From NCBI GenBank assembly GCA_016859345.1, contig CM029111.1:17423214-17487213 (forward strand): DNA of 64,000 nucleotides, in the 5' to 3' direction. Both the position numbers and the translations under genes were made by a program. How positions within the stretch are numbered: the first letter of the stretch is position 1; every line of letters begins with the position of its first letter. Shown piece after piece: positions 1 to 11,610 of the stretch. The notes under the pieces are model-generated. The model saw only the letters and a program-made list of their open reading frames with translations, was not told the origin of the DNA and made no database searches. This stretch comes from Istiophorus platypterus (Eukaryota; Chordata; Actinopteri; Istiophoriformes; Istiophoridae).

Positions 1-1066
1 TCACTGAACTTTGATTCGGGTCAAAAATCCTAATGTTTCCAAATATGCCAAAAAAGTGAAGGTTGTGTTTCAAGACATTAAAAGCAAGTTAGCTAGTTAA
101 AAAAAAAGGAGAAAAAAAAGGTGGAAGTAAATTGTTTAATCCCCCAAGCTACTGTTACCAGTTTCCTGTCCAACAAGGAAGTTGGAGGAGGAATTTGTGC
201 TATGTGATAAGTTTGAATGCTTTTTAGGTAAGATAAATGTGTTGTTTTGTGTGCCCGTAATCTTAGATCTGTTTTGACCCCAGTGCAGTCACCAAACCTG
301 TCGTGACCTCTCGCTTTCTCTCTCATTCCTCTGAAGATAAGGGTCTTCGTGAATGTACAGCATGCATATGCTTGGTAGCGCTGTTGTTTTTCATCCGGTA
401 CACACACTGGTTGCTAGGCTGTGGGACAAAGAGAGATCTAGCTTAAGTTATGAGGTGGAAGAGTGTAGGGGTTAGATGGGAGAGTGTGTGTTTATGTTTG
501 TGTGTGTGTGTAAAGGGGGAGGTGGTGGCGGGGTAGAAAGTTGGGAGGTAGAAAAATCAAGGGAAGCTATTCAGAATATGAAAAGCACAGGGGAAAGAAA
601 AAAAAAATCAGGAAAACCCTCATGTCCTGAAAAACAAACCCTAAAAATCCTATGAAAAAGAACGCTTGTGGCCCTGTGGGAGGTTGGGGAAGTGAAGAAA
701 CAGGATAGGTGTCATAGCCATGATGGGGAGCGCAAAGGGACAGATAAAGCGGCGTGGTTCAGTGGCCGCCGGTGCCTGAACGAAACAGATGGTTTTCTCG
801 GTTCATCCTTCACTGTCTACCTCTGAGGGGTTGTGCTGGCTGACCGTCTGTTCTGTTTATGCGCATAAAACACAGTCATAAAGGCGTGCGCATGCACAAA
901 CTTAAGATGTGTGCACTCGTGTGCATAAACAAGAAATAAAAAACCTGCTAAGGAGGCTGGAATGGCAGTGTTTCCTCTGTCCTCGTATGCCCCAGGACCT
1001 GGGCCCTGGGAACGGCGCTCTTCCTCTTCCTCCTATGATGCAGCAGTCCTACTAACCACTTCTCAG

Positions 1067-1139
<73 letters not shown>

Positions 1140-1288
1140 GCTGTTGTTGCTGTTGTTGCTGTTGTTGTTGCTGTTGTTGTTGCTGTTGTTGTTGCTGCTC
1201 TTGCTGCTCTTGCTGCTGCTGCTCTTGCTGCTCTTGCTGCTCTTGCTGCTCTTGCTGCTCTTGCTGCTCTTGCTGCTCTTGCTGCTGC
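1067..1288. repeat. (CTG)n/(TTG)n/(CTGCTCTTG)n compound trinucleotide repeat
   Basis: About 222 bp of uninterrupted NTG/CTC triplets: pure CTG, then TTG, then CTG-TTG mixes, then a CTGCTCTTG-like higher-order unit. The open frames here (poly-Cys, poly-Leu, poly-Ser/Asn, poly-Ala/Thr) are a consequence of the repeat, not genes. Confidence 0.95.
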
Positions 1289-1954
1289 GAACCTGTGTAT
1301 TCTTAACAGGGTCAGTTTGGTGCAAAACAAAAAACCAGTCACTGTGCCAAGGCCTCTGATCTGGAAGATGAAATACACACTAAGGCAAGCACAATAATTC
1401 ACAAAGTACTCCTTGGTGTGACTTAAGAATAGCACTGCAACAGTAAGTCCATTGACGGAAAATTAATCTTCAACTTAATCGAATAATACAGTTTTAGTAT
1501 TGTTTTCAGCAAAAGTTGCCAGCTGTTTGCTGCTTTGGGCTGCTCAAAAATGAGAATTTGATGGCTTTCTATCATTTCCGACATTAAATATCTTTTGTTT
1601 TTTTTACTGCCGGTTGGACAAAGCAAGACATTTAAAGAAGTTGGGCTCGGCTGTTGAAACAAAAATTTTCAGTTTTCTGACAATTTTTTTTTGTTAAAAA
1701 ACCATGAATTGAGAAAATATTTGGTAGATCGATAGATAATGAAACACCCATTTGTTGCGGTTTGTTGGTAAAGATTCCGCAAATTAGACTGATCATGGAC
1801 GAAGAGTGGCTTGAGGTGTAAATTTTACCAAAGAGATACCACCACCAAAGTTCTCATGATATTCCTGATTTATTGTGGTGCAACTGTGAGGGATTGAAAA
1901 ATGTCAGAAAGCTAGTGTGGCTCTAGGGAAGGCGAGGTCGGCCGGTTCGTGGGT

Positions 1955-2255
1955 CCACACACTGAAATAATCCGAACACCGTCTGATGGATTGCTCTGAA
2001 ATTTAGTATGGATATTCAAGGTCCCCAGAAAATTAATTCAGATGACTTTGGCGATCCCCGTGCTTTTTTCCTGTAGCGCTACCAGCAAGTCGACATTTTT
2101 TTGGTTGTGGTCAAAATATCTCAACAATTATTGGATGGATTGCAATGAAATTCGGTACAGACATTCATTTTCCCGACAGGATGATTTGCACTAGCTCTGG
2201 CGATCTCCTAACGTTGGTCAAGTGTCATTGTCAGGTCGAAATTCCAGTTTTTCCA
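1955..2255. repeat. interspersed repeat A, copy 1
   Basis: It contains two related halves, each with 'gatggattgc..tgaaatt' followed by 'cattca/attcaag' and a 'ggcgatc' motif. The second half has 'atctcaacaattattggatg'. The same phrases recur near 23050 and 61910-62450, so this is a dispersed family. A further trace is at 2440-2560 ('cagcattcagctcaaagcac'). Confidence 0.7.
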
Positions 2256-3050
2256 ATACTACAAAAATACTGCAAAATAAATAAATAAATAAACAAACGT
2301 GTCAGCACTCATTGGTCATGACTAACTAAACTAGACTAAACTATATTTTTGGTCTTTCTGATTAACTTAGCATATATGTTTGTTTCTCAACGGCAATTTT
2401 TTGTTGCTTAGTAAAGGGCTGGAAGAGCGCAGTGGGTCAGCTGACATACATCCTGATATGTCTACAATGAGCTAATACTGGCTGATGTATTGGCATTTCA
2501 GCATTCAGCTCAAAGCACCATTGTTACTAAGAACCACCTCAGAGTCCCTAGAACGGCCGTAGACATGTTTTGAGAAAGCCTTTCCTTGAATGTCAATAAC
2601 CTTCAGTGAATTTCCTCTACCAGGTCATAATATTGATATTAATAACAAGTGCTTCCTTGCCGTCTGAATTCTGTTCTCTTAGCAGTCGTCACATGTGTTT
2701 TCGACTGGTCCAGGCCTTTGGACCAGTGAGTTGGGGCAAGGGGGGTGGGCAAGAGCCGCAGCTCTAATCTTTGAATCACAATCAGACCTTGCTTCCTGCA
2801 TTCAAAATGCAGATAAGACCAGACTGAACTCTTTTAAAAAATATTCAGCAAAAGGTATGTAATGTTAAAACTTGCAGGTTCAGGTGTTTAGATGTATCCG
2901 TAAAATAGCTGCCACTCATTTAGTGATGAAACAGAGTTAGTAGTGAATCGGTTTGATCTGTATCTGTAGCAAGTGCTTGCTTATTCACTCGCATCTGTAA
3001 AAAGTGATGGACATGCCCGGACACATACACATGGATGGGCTGCCCCCCAA

Positions 3051-3097
3051 CCACACACGCAGACACACACGCAGACACACACGCAGACACACACGCA

Positions 3098-3128
<31 letters not shown>
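3051..3128. repeat. (CACACGCAGA)n and (CA)n microsatellite
   Basis: Tandem 'cacacacgcaga' units pass into pure CA dinucleotides. Confidence 0.95.
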
Positions 3129-3129
<1 letters not shown>

Positions 3130-6021
3130 AGTTGGATCATCGGCTAATGTCAGGTGGTTGCTGTTATCGCGTGGGGAGCTAGAGGTTTTAGCTTGATGAC
3201 ATAAGGTTATACAAACAGACCTGCATTAGTTCCCCGCATAGCCTCTGCCCAACCCCTATGCACAAGGCTGTGTGGGCACGTACAAAGAGAAACATGCTAC
3301 TTTCCCTCCTTTACAAAACTGTACCTTCAGCGCACACACACCCACACCCACAACCCCAACCCCATACAAACACATCTGTGGTAGTTCATGGCTTAAGTTA
3401 TATTTTTAGACAGCGTTGCGATATGCCAGTTTGATAGCAGCAGCAGATGATGGGTATCTGCGTTCATGGTTTTCCTCTCTGCCCGCACCGTCCTTGGTAT
3501 TCTCTCAGACGTGTTTACTCTGCCACAGTGTGGAAATGCAGGCTGCTCCGATGACACCGACGTAGCAGCTGCGAATCTGATATCGCAGGCCTCTCGCTCT
3601 GCTATGCCGCGGATGCAGCGCCAGTGTTTGTTGTTCTTAGAAGCAGCTTGCATTTCACTGATGGCTTCTGCAGGCCAGCGGGGGTATTGACCGTGCTTCG
3701 ACAGCGTACGTGAGCGCGGGCCAGCTGGTTAACATAGTGTTCCCGCTCTAAAATGCTTTCCATCATACGTTGACGGAGAAAGTGCAGGTGTGATTTAGTG
3801 GTGCTGCCACTGATTGAAGAACAAAAAAATCCCTCTTCTATCACAGGTAAGCTGTTCCAAGTTCCACAAAACAAATCTTACAACTGTCTCAGACAGATTA
3901 TTCTTATTTATACATATTTGTTTAGGGACTTTGACTTCTATGATTAATCTACGAACCTCTTGACAAAGAGTATCTCTCTTCTACATGGGTTGCAATCAAA
4001 TAGCAAATTCAATTGCCCCACCTAAGTTTCAGATGTAGCAACTGCAGTATTTCAACTTGGTTATGTTTGTTTGCCCGCCAGCCAATTCATTGACTTCTAC
4101 TGAAACAAGAATCTCATAAAAGGAGTCTTAAATAAGCACTCGATGGCCACACTCTTGATACTGTGCTACAGACGGAAGCTAAGGCTACATGTTCCAGACC
4201 AAAGGTCAACGTCCCTGCTGTTTGATGATTTATGTGGAAGACAATGACATAAAGAAACAACATTGCTCTTGTATTGCAGTGAAGAGCTAGTTAGTCCTAA
4301 TATTGTAAGTTTGACAAAGAAAATGTGTAATCAAACTGTCATTTCATTCTAACTTAGCCCCCGTCTGGCTTTCTTAGCTTCCCAACATATGTTTTCACTT
4401 GCAACATTATCAGAGAAAGCAAATCCATCTTAACATGGGTTGTAGTTGCTTGACTGAATGAACTTCATTGGCTGCTGTATGAAAAGTCAAGGGGATCATC
4501 AAGGTTCCGAAAGACCACGAATGTCTGCCCCAGTCGTCACGGCAATCCAACCCACAGCTGTCAAGACATTTCACTATGAGCCGCAAAGGTCAACCTGCAG
4601 ACCAAAGAGGTTGGCCAGTCAACCGACCTCACGAAACAGGAAATACGGTTTGTTTAGATTCTTGAATTTTGTGAAGCGGCGTTCCGGCGTGTCGAGAAGG
4701 GAGCGCTGGATCAGTTTTTCTCACTAGCACCGTATTTATTTGATGGATCTAGGCAAACTGAGTAGATGTTTTGAATTAGAGATGATGGATACAACAATTA
4801 CCAGGAAAAAAGCTATGAAAACAGACATTTAACAGTTGATTCATTTATCAGACCCAAGCCTGCGGTTCACATTAAAAGCACCATAAATCCAGGCCCTATT
4901 TGTCTAGCCGCTCCTCATGTCGTCTTAATTTCAGAACGTTGTTTCAAATCACTGATCAGATCAGGGTCCACGGCTCATCAATCAGGGGCCGAACGCCCCG
5001 GCGTTCCTCTCCTCCACGTGGAGATGGAGCCCACATGCCAGTCAGCCGGAGGAATCCTCAGGCCTTGCGGTCGAGACAAGGGGGGAAGAGGAGCAGACTT
5101 GGCGGATCAAGGGGGTTTCAGGGCTTGGAGCGGTAGCCGCATTCCTCCATGTCTCTCTGTCTTCCTCTGCTGATGTCTCACTCTGTCCTTCTCCCGCACT
5201 CTCGCTTTCCCCCCATCCATCTCCATTTCCTGCTCCTCAATCCCCAGTGGGGTTGTCAGACATGATTGCTGATGTTTCCCTGATGTCCTGGCCTCGAATG
5301 CCGCAGTCTGTCTGCCGAGGCCCAACCGGAGCTGCTGTCTGCCGTGTCCCTATTACTCATTTCTCTTCTCCACACAGGTGCTAATAGTAATAATTTACTT
5401 GGCCCTATTTTGCTTGTGAGTAATGTATTTCCTTCTTCAGTCTCTGCATCAGTCATCAGTGGCTGTTTCTTTTGTTTGGATAAAAGCATGTTTCCTTTTT
5501 CTGTGACTTGCTAAAGACAGACTGTTTTTCTTTTTTCCTTTTCTTTTTTTTCTTTTTTTTTTTGGTTGTCATAATTGTCATACATTGGATTTCTTTGACC
5601 TAAGAGGAGATGGACATTAATGGTCTTTTTTTCCCTGTTAATAGTAGCTGACAAGAAGTGCAGTCGAGAGAGAGTTTACCTTCAAGAGAGAATTCAGAAC
5701 AAGAGAGCATTTAGGAGATGTAGTCTGCTGAGAGATGAAAGAGAAGCATAATGTCGTTGCCCTCCTCCTCGTCCTTCCTCCCTTGCTCAGTATTGTGTTT
5801 CTACAGTAATGGAGGTGCAGCCTAGAAGGCAGATAAAATCGCTGGTAATTACCTCTGAGTCACGCTCTGATCTTATCCAAAAGTTGGACCACTAGTTATT
5901 TCTGTTGGCATTGTGGGACCCGGGGAAAGACATAGGTACTGTACATGCAGGGAGAGGCAAACACATCGTCGGCTCCGAGAGAAGCGGCAGACGCATTGAC
6001 GGACGACCATAATAGTTGTGA

Positions 6022-6059
6022 CTGTGTGTGTTTGTGTGTGTGTGTGTGTGGGGGGGGGG
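6022..6059. repeat. (TG)n followed by G run
   Basis: A TG dinucleotide tract ends directly in a run of G. Confidence 0.9.
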
Positions 6060-7059
6060 TCTTTGCAGTCATTGATATGTTAACACAGGTTAAAGGAATA
6101 CAAGCGTCCTCGTCTGAAACTGCAGCGGCCATAACACAATGCACTGGGAACCACTGAGTTCGTCACGTTCAGTTGAATTACATATGTAACTATAGATCTG
6201 TTAATTGACCGTTGATTGCTTGTCTCCTCCCCTGAGCCTTGACTGTCCAGGCAAAACCGGGCTAAGTCCAGGCTAAGCCGGACATGGCTGCTAAGCAGGC
6301 AGGGCAGGCCTGTCAAACTTTTGGTTTCCATGCATATTGAAGCGATTTGCAAAGGTTGTGTGCTAAGATTGATATCCTGCATTCAGAGTTTGGAGGGGTT
6401 GTGTCTTTGCTGTAGCCTTTCAAAACCAAAAAAAGGAATAAACGCAAAAGGAATTGATTAAACTAAGTGTTTATGTGCTCTTATGTGAGCTGCAAACAGC
6501 ATGCCCAGCTAACTAGCTTGTTATTGCTATATTAGCAACCTAGCGTTAGTCTCAAAACTGAGGAGCATTTCATTAGCTAACTACATTATTTTGTGAATTT
6601 ACAGGTGATGTTAAAAAAAGCCCTCCTCTCTGACTGAAACATCCTCTGTATCGGAACCTAAATGCCTCATTTTCAGACTTTAAGCTTTAACATTTGCTGC
6701 GCTGTTTACACCCCAGCAATCCCAGCCAGACTCGTTATCTGAAATAGCTTTTATTTTCCCAGACTCATCAACTTTTTCATTCCAATTACCTCTATATTAC
6801 TTAGGGCTAACTGCCTCTAGCCTGCAGAACACCAACAATGCTGCTCCGTGCTCTAAATTGATCATAAACTAGTGAAGCTTGTGACTTTTTATGGGTTTAA
6901 GCCTCAGTCTTTTAGCATTATATCATGTTTTCAGACACCAAGAGCATAGAGTATTGAGAGCCTTTAAGGGAAATAAGAGTTGTGTTTAATAAGAGTTGCT
7001 TGGAGACTCTAGTTTATAGTGACACAGTTTTAAAAAAAATTATAAACAAATACTAACAC

Positions 7060-7295
7060 TAAAAGTCTCATCGACGTCAAATGAGCTTTGTGCTAATTAG
7101 CAATTGTTAGCATGCCTAAGATGCTAACCCAAAAACAGTGAACGTGGTAAACATTATACCTGCTTAGTATTAGCATGTTTGCAATGCCTTTTTTAGCCAT
7201 TGTTAGTTTGCATGCTGACACTAGCGTTTAGCTCAAAGCAGTGCTGCGTACAGCCTCTCAGGGCTGCTAGCATCGCTTCAGACCCTCAGTCTGGG
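7060..7295. repeat. interspersed repeat A, copy 2
   Basis: Phrases 'gtgctaattagcaattgtta', 'aacattatacctgct', 'ctagcgtttagctcaaagca' and 'gctgctagcatcgcttcaga' match the 3' half of the family seen at 62590-62800. Confidence 0.75.
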
Positions 7296-7695
7296 TTTCT
7301 GAAACTAAGTAAACCATAAACATAGTATTTAGTAATTTAGGGGTAAGTCTGGTGATATTCTATCACCAATCCCTTGAAAATACAGCAGCAAATTGATCCT
7401 CCTAACAAGTTTTGTCTCTATCCAAAGGCTGATATCCTGTGTCTTCTCTGTCTTTGCCACAGAGCTCCTTTGTTGTCCAAAAACTATTCAAAACACATCG
7501 ATAGGCCACACCTGTCATTGTGTTATATCTCTTCCCCTCTGGTAGACAAAGAAATTACCTGGTGTAGTTTTCAGCAGGGCAGAAAACCTGCAGGCTCTTA
7601 GCTGTATGCGTCCCGTAATCTTAAAAGTATTTCTACCAATAACTGCGATAATGTGTATTTCTGACCCATGTACTTATCTCTTTGTGTCTGTGCAG

Positions 7696-7753
7696 GACTA
7701 CCCCAGGAACAGACACCCGGGGTGGAGCAGAGGGTCAGTGGCCTACCATGCAG
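7696..7753 (+). CDS. spryd3: spryd3 coding exon (first one in window)
   Basis: The acceptor is tgtctgtgcag before GAC and the donor is gtgaga after a single G. It encodes 19 residues, from DYPRNRHPGW to VAYHA, plus the first base of an Asp codon. It forms part of the second SPRY domain. It starts in phase 0, where vertebrate SPRYD3 has an Arg-Lys just before the Asp-Tyr-Pro, so at least one exon must lie upstream. Confidence 0.92.
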
Positions 7754-8243
7754 GTGAGATTTCGGTCTTTAGAGGGGGTTTTTGTTTGTTTGTTTGTTTT
7801 TTTTGTTTTGTTTTGTTTTTTTTTTTCTTTCAGAGAAGTTCTGGGTGTTATTTCCTCTAAGCGCGTGGAATTCCCCCATAGTCTTTTTTCAGTGGAACAC
7901 ATGAATCGGATGCACTTCCTCTGAAGCATCTCTCTGCCGCCTTTTTAGATGCAAACATCACAGGGCACCACCGCAGCTGGATGTTAAGGTGCCTAGCACA
8001 AACAGAGATCAAGGGGGATTGCAGCCAGATGAAAAGGACAGGAGGCAGATAAAAGAGATGGTGACAGCGTCAGAAAAAGGAGAAGGGGTCGTATCTCCAT
8101 CTCTATCTCATTCTGTGGGAGTTTGGGGATCTAAATAAATCTCTAAGTGATGAACCAAAAAAAACAAGACACACATAGAAGAGGGAAAAAAAACCTGAGT
8201 TTAGTCAAAGTTATCTTTATCTTCCTGTGCTTCCACACACACA

Positions 8244-8286
<43 letters not shown>

Positions 8287-11200
8287 TCACACTCACACTC
8301 ACACTCACACTCACACACACACACACACGTTCTGTCTTGGTTGTTTGTGACCACAGGCCTGTGAGCGTTATCTGCACAGGCATCTGCACAGAAACCCCTA
8401 CAGCTCCCATTCCAGGCCTCAGCACCGCTCGCTATCAGCGCTGAGAGATTAGCTATCAAACGCCGCTGCCGTGATACGAGAACAGCGGCGGCTACAGTAG
8501 GTAGGTGGTTGTTATTACGCCGTGCAGGCTACTGCGGGGTAGCTGACTCTTTATCTGGCGATCCACTGTCACAGTCAAGATCTTGTTAGTCTTATCGGAG
8601 CGAAGCAGTTAGGAGCTTGCTGGCTTTTATCAACGTTATTTTGGTCTGAAGCATCCCATTGTTAATTTTTTTTTTTTTTTTCCCCTCACAAGGGATCTCG
8701 GCTGCCTCTTGGTCTGAGTGATTCACACGCCATAAATGCCGCTTTCTTTCGATGTTTTTCCACCGGGGAAATGTGTATGATTTTATTTTTAGAAGAAGGT
8801 TTATATACTTTCCTCCAGTTGACCTCCAAATCAGCTATCAAAACACATTTTCTTGTTCACTCCGCACATTCCGCTCATGTTTTGAGACGATGTTTATGGG
8901 CCTAATCCCCGTATCCCTTTGCAGATTCCATTTATATTTGGGATGTATTAATAATAATAACAGTTGGTGCAGTGTGTCCCGCCGGGGTCTGTGGATGATA
9001 CCTCATTGCTGAGTGACAGACGAGACCAGTCATTCGCGGAGGCCTCGCCATGCCAGCCTCAGAGGTCTAGCGCTGCGGTCTGCCTGGTTTGGCTGCCGCG
9101 CTTCGGACGCCACAGAAATGTGCACGCCCCAGCAGAGCTCCCATTAATCTTATTTGTTAGAGACTAAAATGATGTATGCGGTTTTCCACGCTGTGCGTAT
9201 GAGGTTTGCCTTCCCATGCTTGGGTTAAGGTGCAGGCTCCGATCCAGCTACTTAAAATCAACAGCCAGGGCCTCTTCTTCATGTCTCCCCCTTCGCCCCC
9301 TCCATGCATCCCAGATTTTCCCTGAACAGCTGAGGAGCATCAGGCATTGAATGCAGACTCTCCTTGGCACGATGACAAGGGCCTACTGTATACACAGTAT
9401 TATCTACAACCAGGTCATACGGCCGCGGCAGAAATCACTTCAAGAATGGATGCCTTCAGCCCCTCGACCTTGGCTTTCCCTGCTTGGTGTGAGCCAAGAG
9501 GTTCTACGAGGAGGTGTTTGGTTGTACCGCTGTTTGGTAACTTTTATGATTAGTTATTTGATAGCAGCATCTAGAAGGGCAAATATCTGCCAGGATATCC
9601 TTAGCAGGGCTTTGGCTTTGTAAAGACTGTTGAAACTCATCAGTATATAAATATCGTAACCCCAGGCTGTGTCTTGGTGCGCTGTGAGTGTTTGTAAATT
9701 CCATAATATTTCAGCGCAACATTCTTCCCTATTCCTATTTATACTTTTCATGTACCATTCGACTACCGGGCCTCATTTCTGTCACCTTGATTTATGGTGG
9801 GTTGTATTAGGCACGCGACCAGTGTTGACCTGGATCACATGTGATGTGTATTATTGACTAGCTTTAGTCAGTTAGCTTGTTATTTTACTCCAGATATGTT
9901 CCAGTTATGTACACAGATGCCTGCCAACCATATCGTTACTCCTTTGTATAGCTTGTATAGTTTGAGAGTCCTCTGGCCAGGGCTTGTTTTTACCACCAGT
10001 GTTTGCATTGGGAGCCATCCCAGCGTGGACCTCTCCATCCTGTGTGTTGGTTCGTGTTGGCTCCGCAAATTAATGGGCCGTGGGGCACTGCGGGCCCCTA
10101 CGGGGGCCCCTGTGGGCCCTATCAGGAGCAACCAGCCATCCAACCAGTGAGTGCTCCTCAGCAAGCCTCATTAACCCTGTCACCCCCCCCAGTGGTGACT
10201 CACACGTGCTATGACTCAACAGCCCGCAGCTGAAGGTTGTGCCCTGCCATCGCCACCACCATACATCCCTCGCCGCCAGTCCAAGCGGAGATAACAGCAG
10301 CACTCGCTCTAACTTCCAGGGCTGCATGTCAGAGACGGGGCTCTAATCTGATTCCAGCTCAGGTTCTGCAAAAGCAATTATTCAACAGCAACATGTTATA
10401 CAGGGTGTCATATCATCCTCTTACCTAATGGGACTGAAATGGGTTTGGATGACTTCGTCCCCGCGAAACCTGCAGGCACAGAGAAATCGATCAACAATTA
10501 GATGAACTCAGCATGTGGGTCCATAATGTGGGTGACACCACAAAACTAGAGGAATCAGGGATCAGGGCTACAATCAGTGACCGTTTTCATTATTGATTCA
10601 TCGATTTAATCAATATCAATAACCTTATTTACTCAATTAATCAATCAGTTAATGAATTAAATAATCAGTTGCTTTATAAAATCTAAGAGAATAGTGCAGT
10701 TGTTTGACCAACGGTCCAAATCCAAAGTTACATTTGATAACTACAAAAAACTCACACTAGAGAATCGGAATATTACTTAAAATATCAATCAATTATCAAA
10801 ATAAGTGACAGTTAATTTCCAGTCTATTTAACTAATTGAATAATCGACTAATAATTTCAGGTCACTGTACATGTGATATGTCTCTATGACATTTATAAAG
10901 GCACGTTAAGTGTTCAACCTACCTCCTCAGATCCGCTTTATGAACAAACCAACTAAAACTTCAATATTCACCTTCAGTATTGACTAATCTGCTGATTATT
11001 TTCTCTATCGATTGCTTTTTCCTTCGAATGTAAGAAAATAAGTGAAGAAATCAAATTCTTTTTTTTCCCCCTCCCGACCCACTGTTCAAAGCCAGAAGAT
11101 TTATATAAATATAAACAAAAGCAGCTGATCCTCTTATTGGAGAAACTGGAACCAGAGAATGTTTCGAAAAAGGAACTAAAACAACTAATCGATTGACAGA

Positions 11201-11563
11201 AAACTGCCGCAATTATTTTGTTAACCAACGCATCGTTGCAGCTCTAAAGCCAACATAGTGTTGCCTGTCTCCTCAGCACCATACATCCCAGGTGGAGGAC
11301 AGTGACCCCCACCGGCACCATTTTGCCGTCGAGTGTGCAATGCCTCACGGCCCAGCAAAAACCGCACCACTCGATTCTGTCCAACCGAAATGTATTGTTC
11401 ATACACTTGATAGCCGGGGCCTCACCAGCAAACGCGGCCCAGGAATTACACTGCATATTATACATCAACAGCTCAACACATTGTTAGTGGTAAACTGACA
11501 TGGCAGCTGCAAATGGAATTTATAGTAAATTCTCGGGGAACATGTGCAAACTCACGTATGAGG

Positions 11564-11610
<47 letters not shown>

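Larger units (their letters stand above)
1..7695 (+). other. putative spryd3 intron (5' part outside window)
   Basis: There is no supported exon here. I looked for the residues that precede the first visible spryd3 exon and did not see them. The stretch contains a trinucleotide repeat (1067-1288), repeat A copies, (CA)n/(GT)n tracts and an AT-rich remainder. The intron status is inferred from the phase-0 exon at 7696. Confidence 0.6.

Noticed and set aside
962..1435. Long open frames on both strands across the CTG repeat
   Set aside because: They encode poly-Cys, poly-Leu, poly-Ser/Asn or poly-Ala/Thr; all are by-products of a stop-free triplet repeat.
4458..4727. 89-codon basic frame in the first intron
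   Set aside because: No similarity recognised, no splice sites or start context that stand out; length is within chance.
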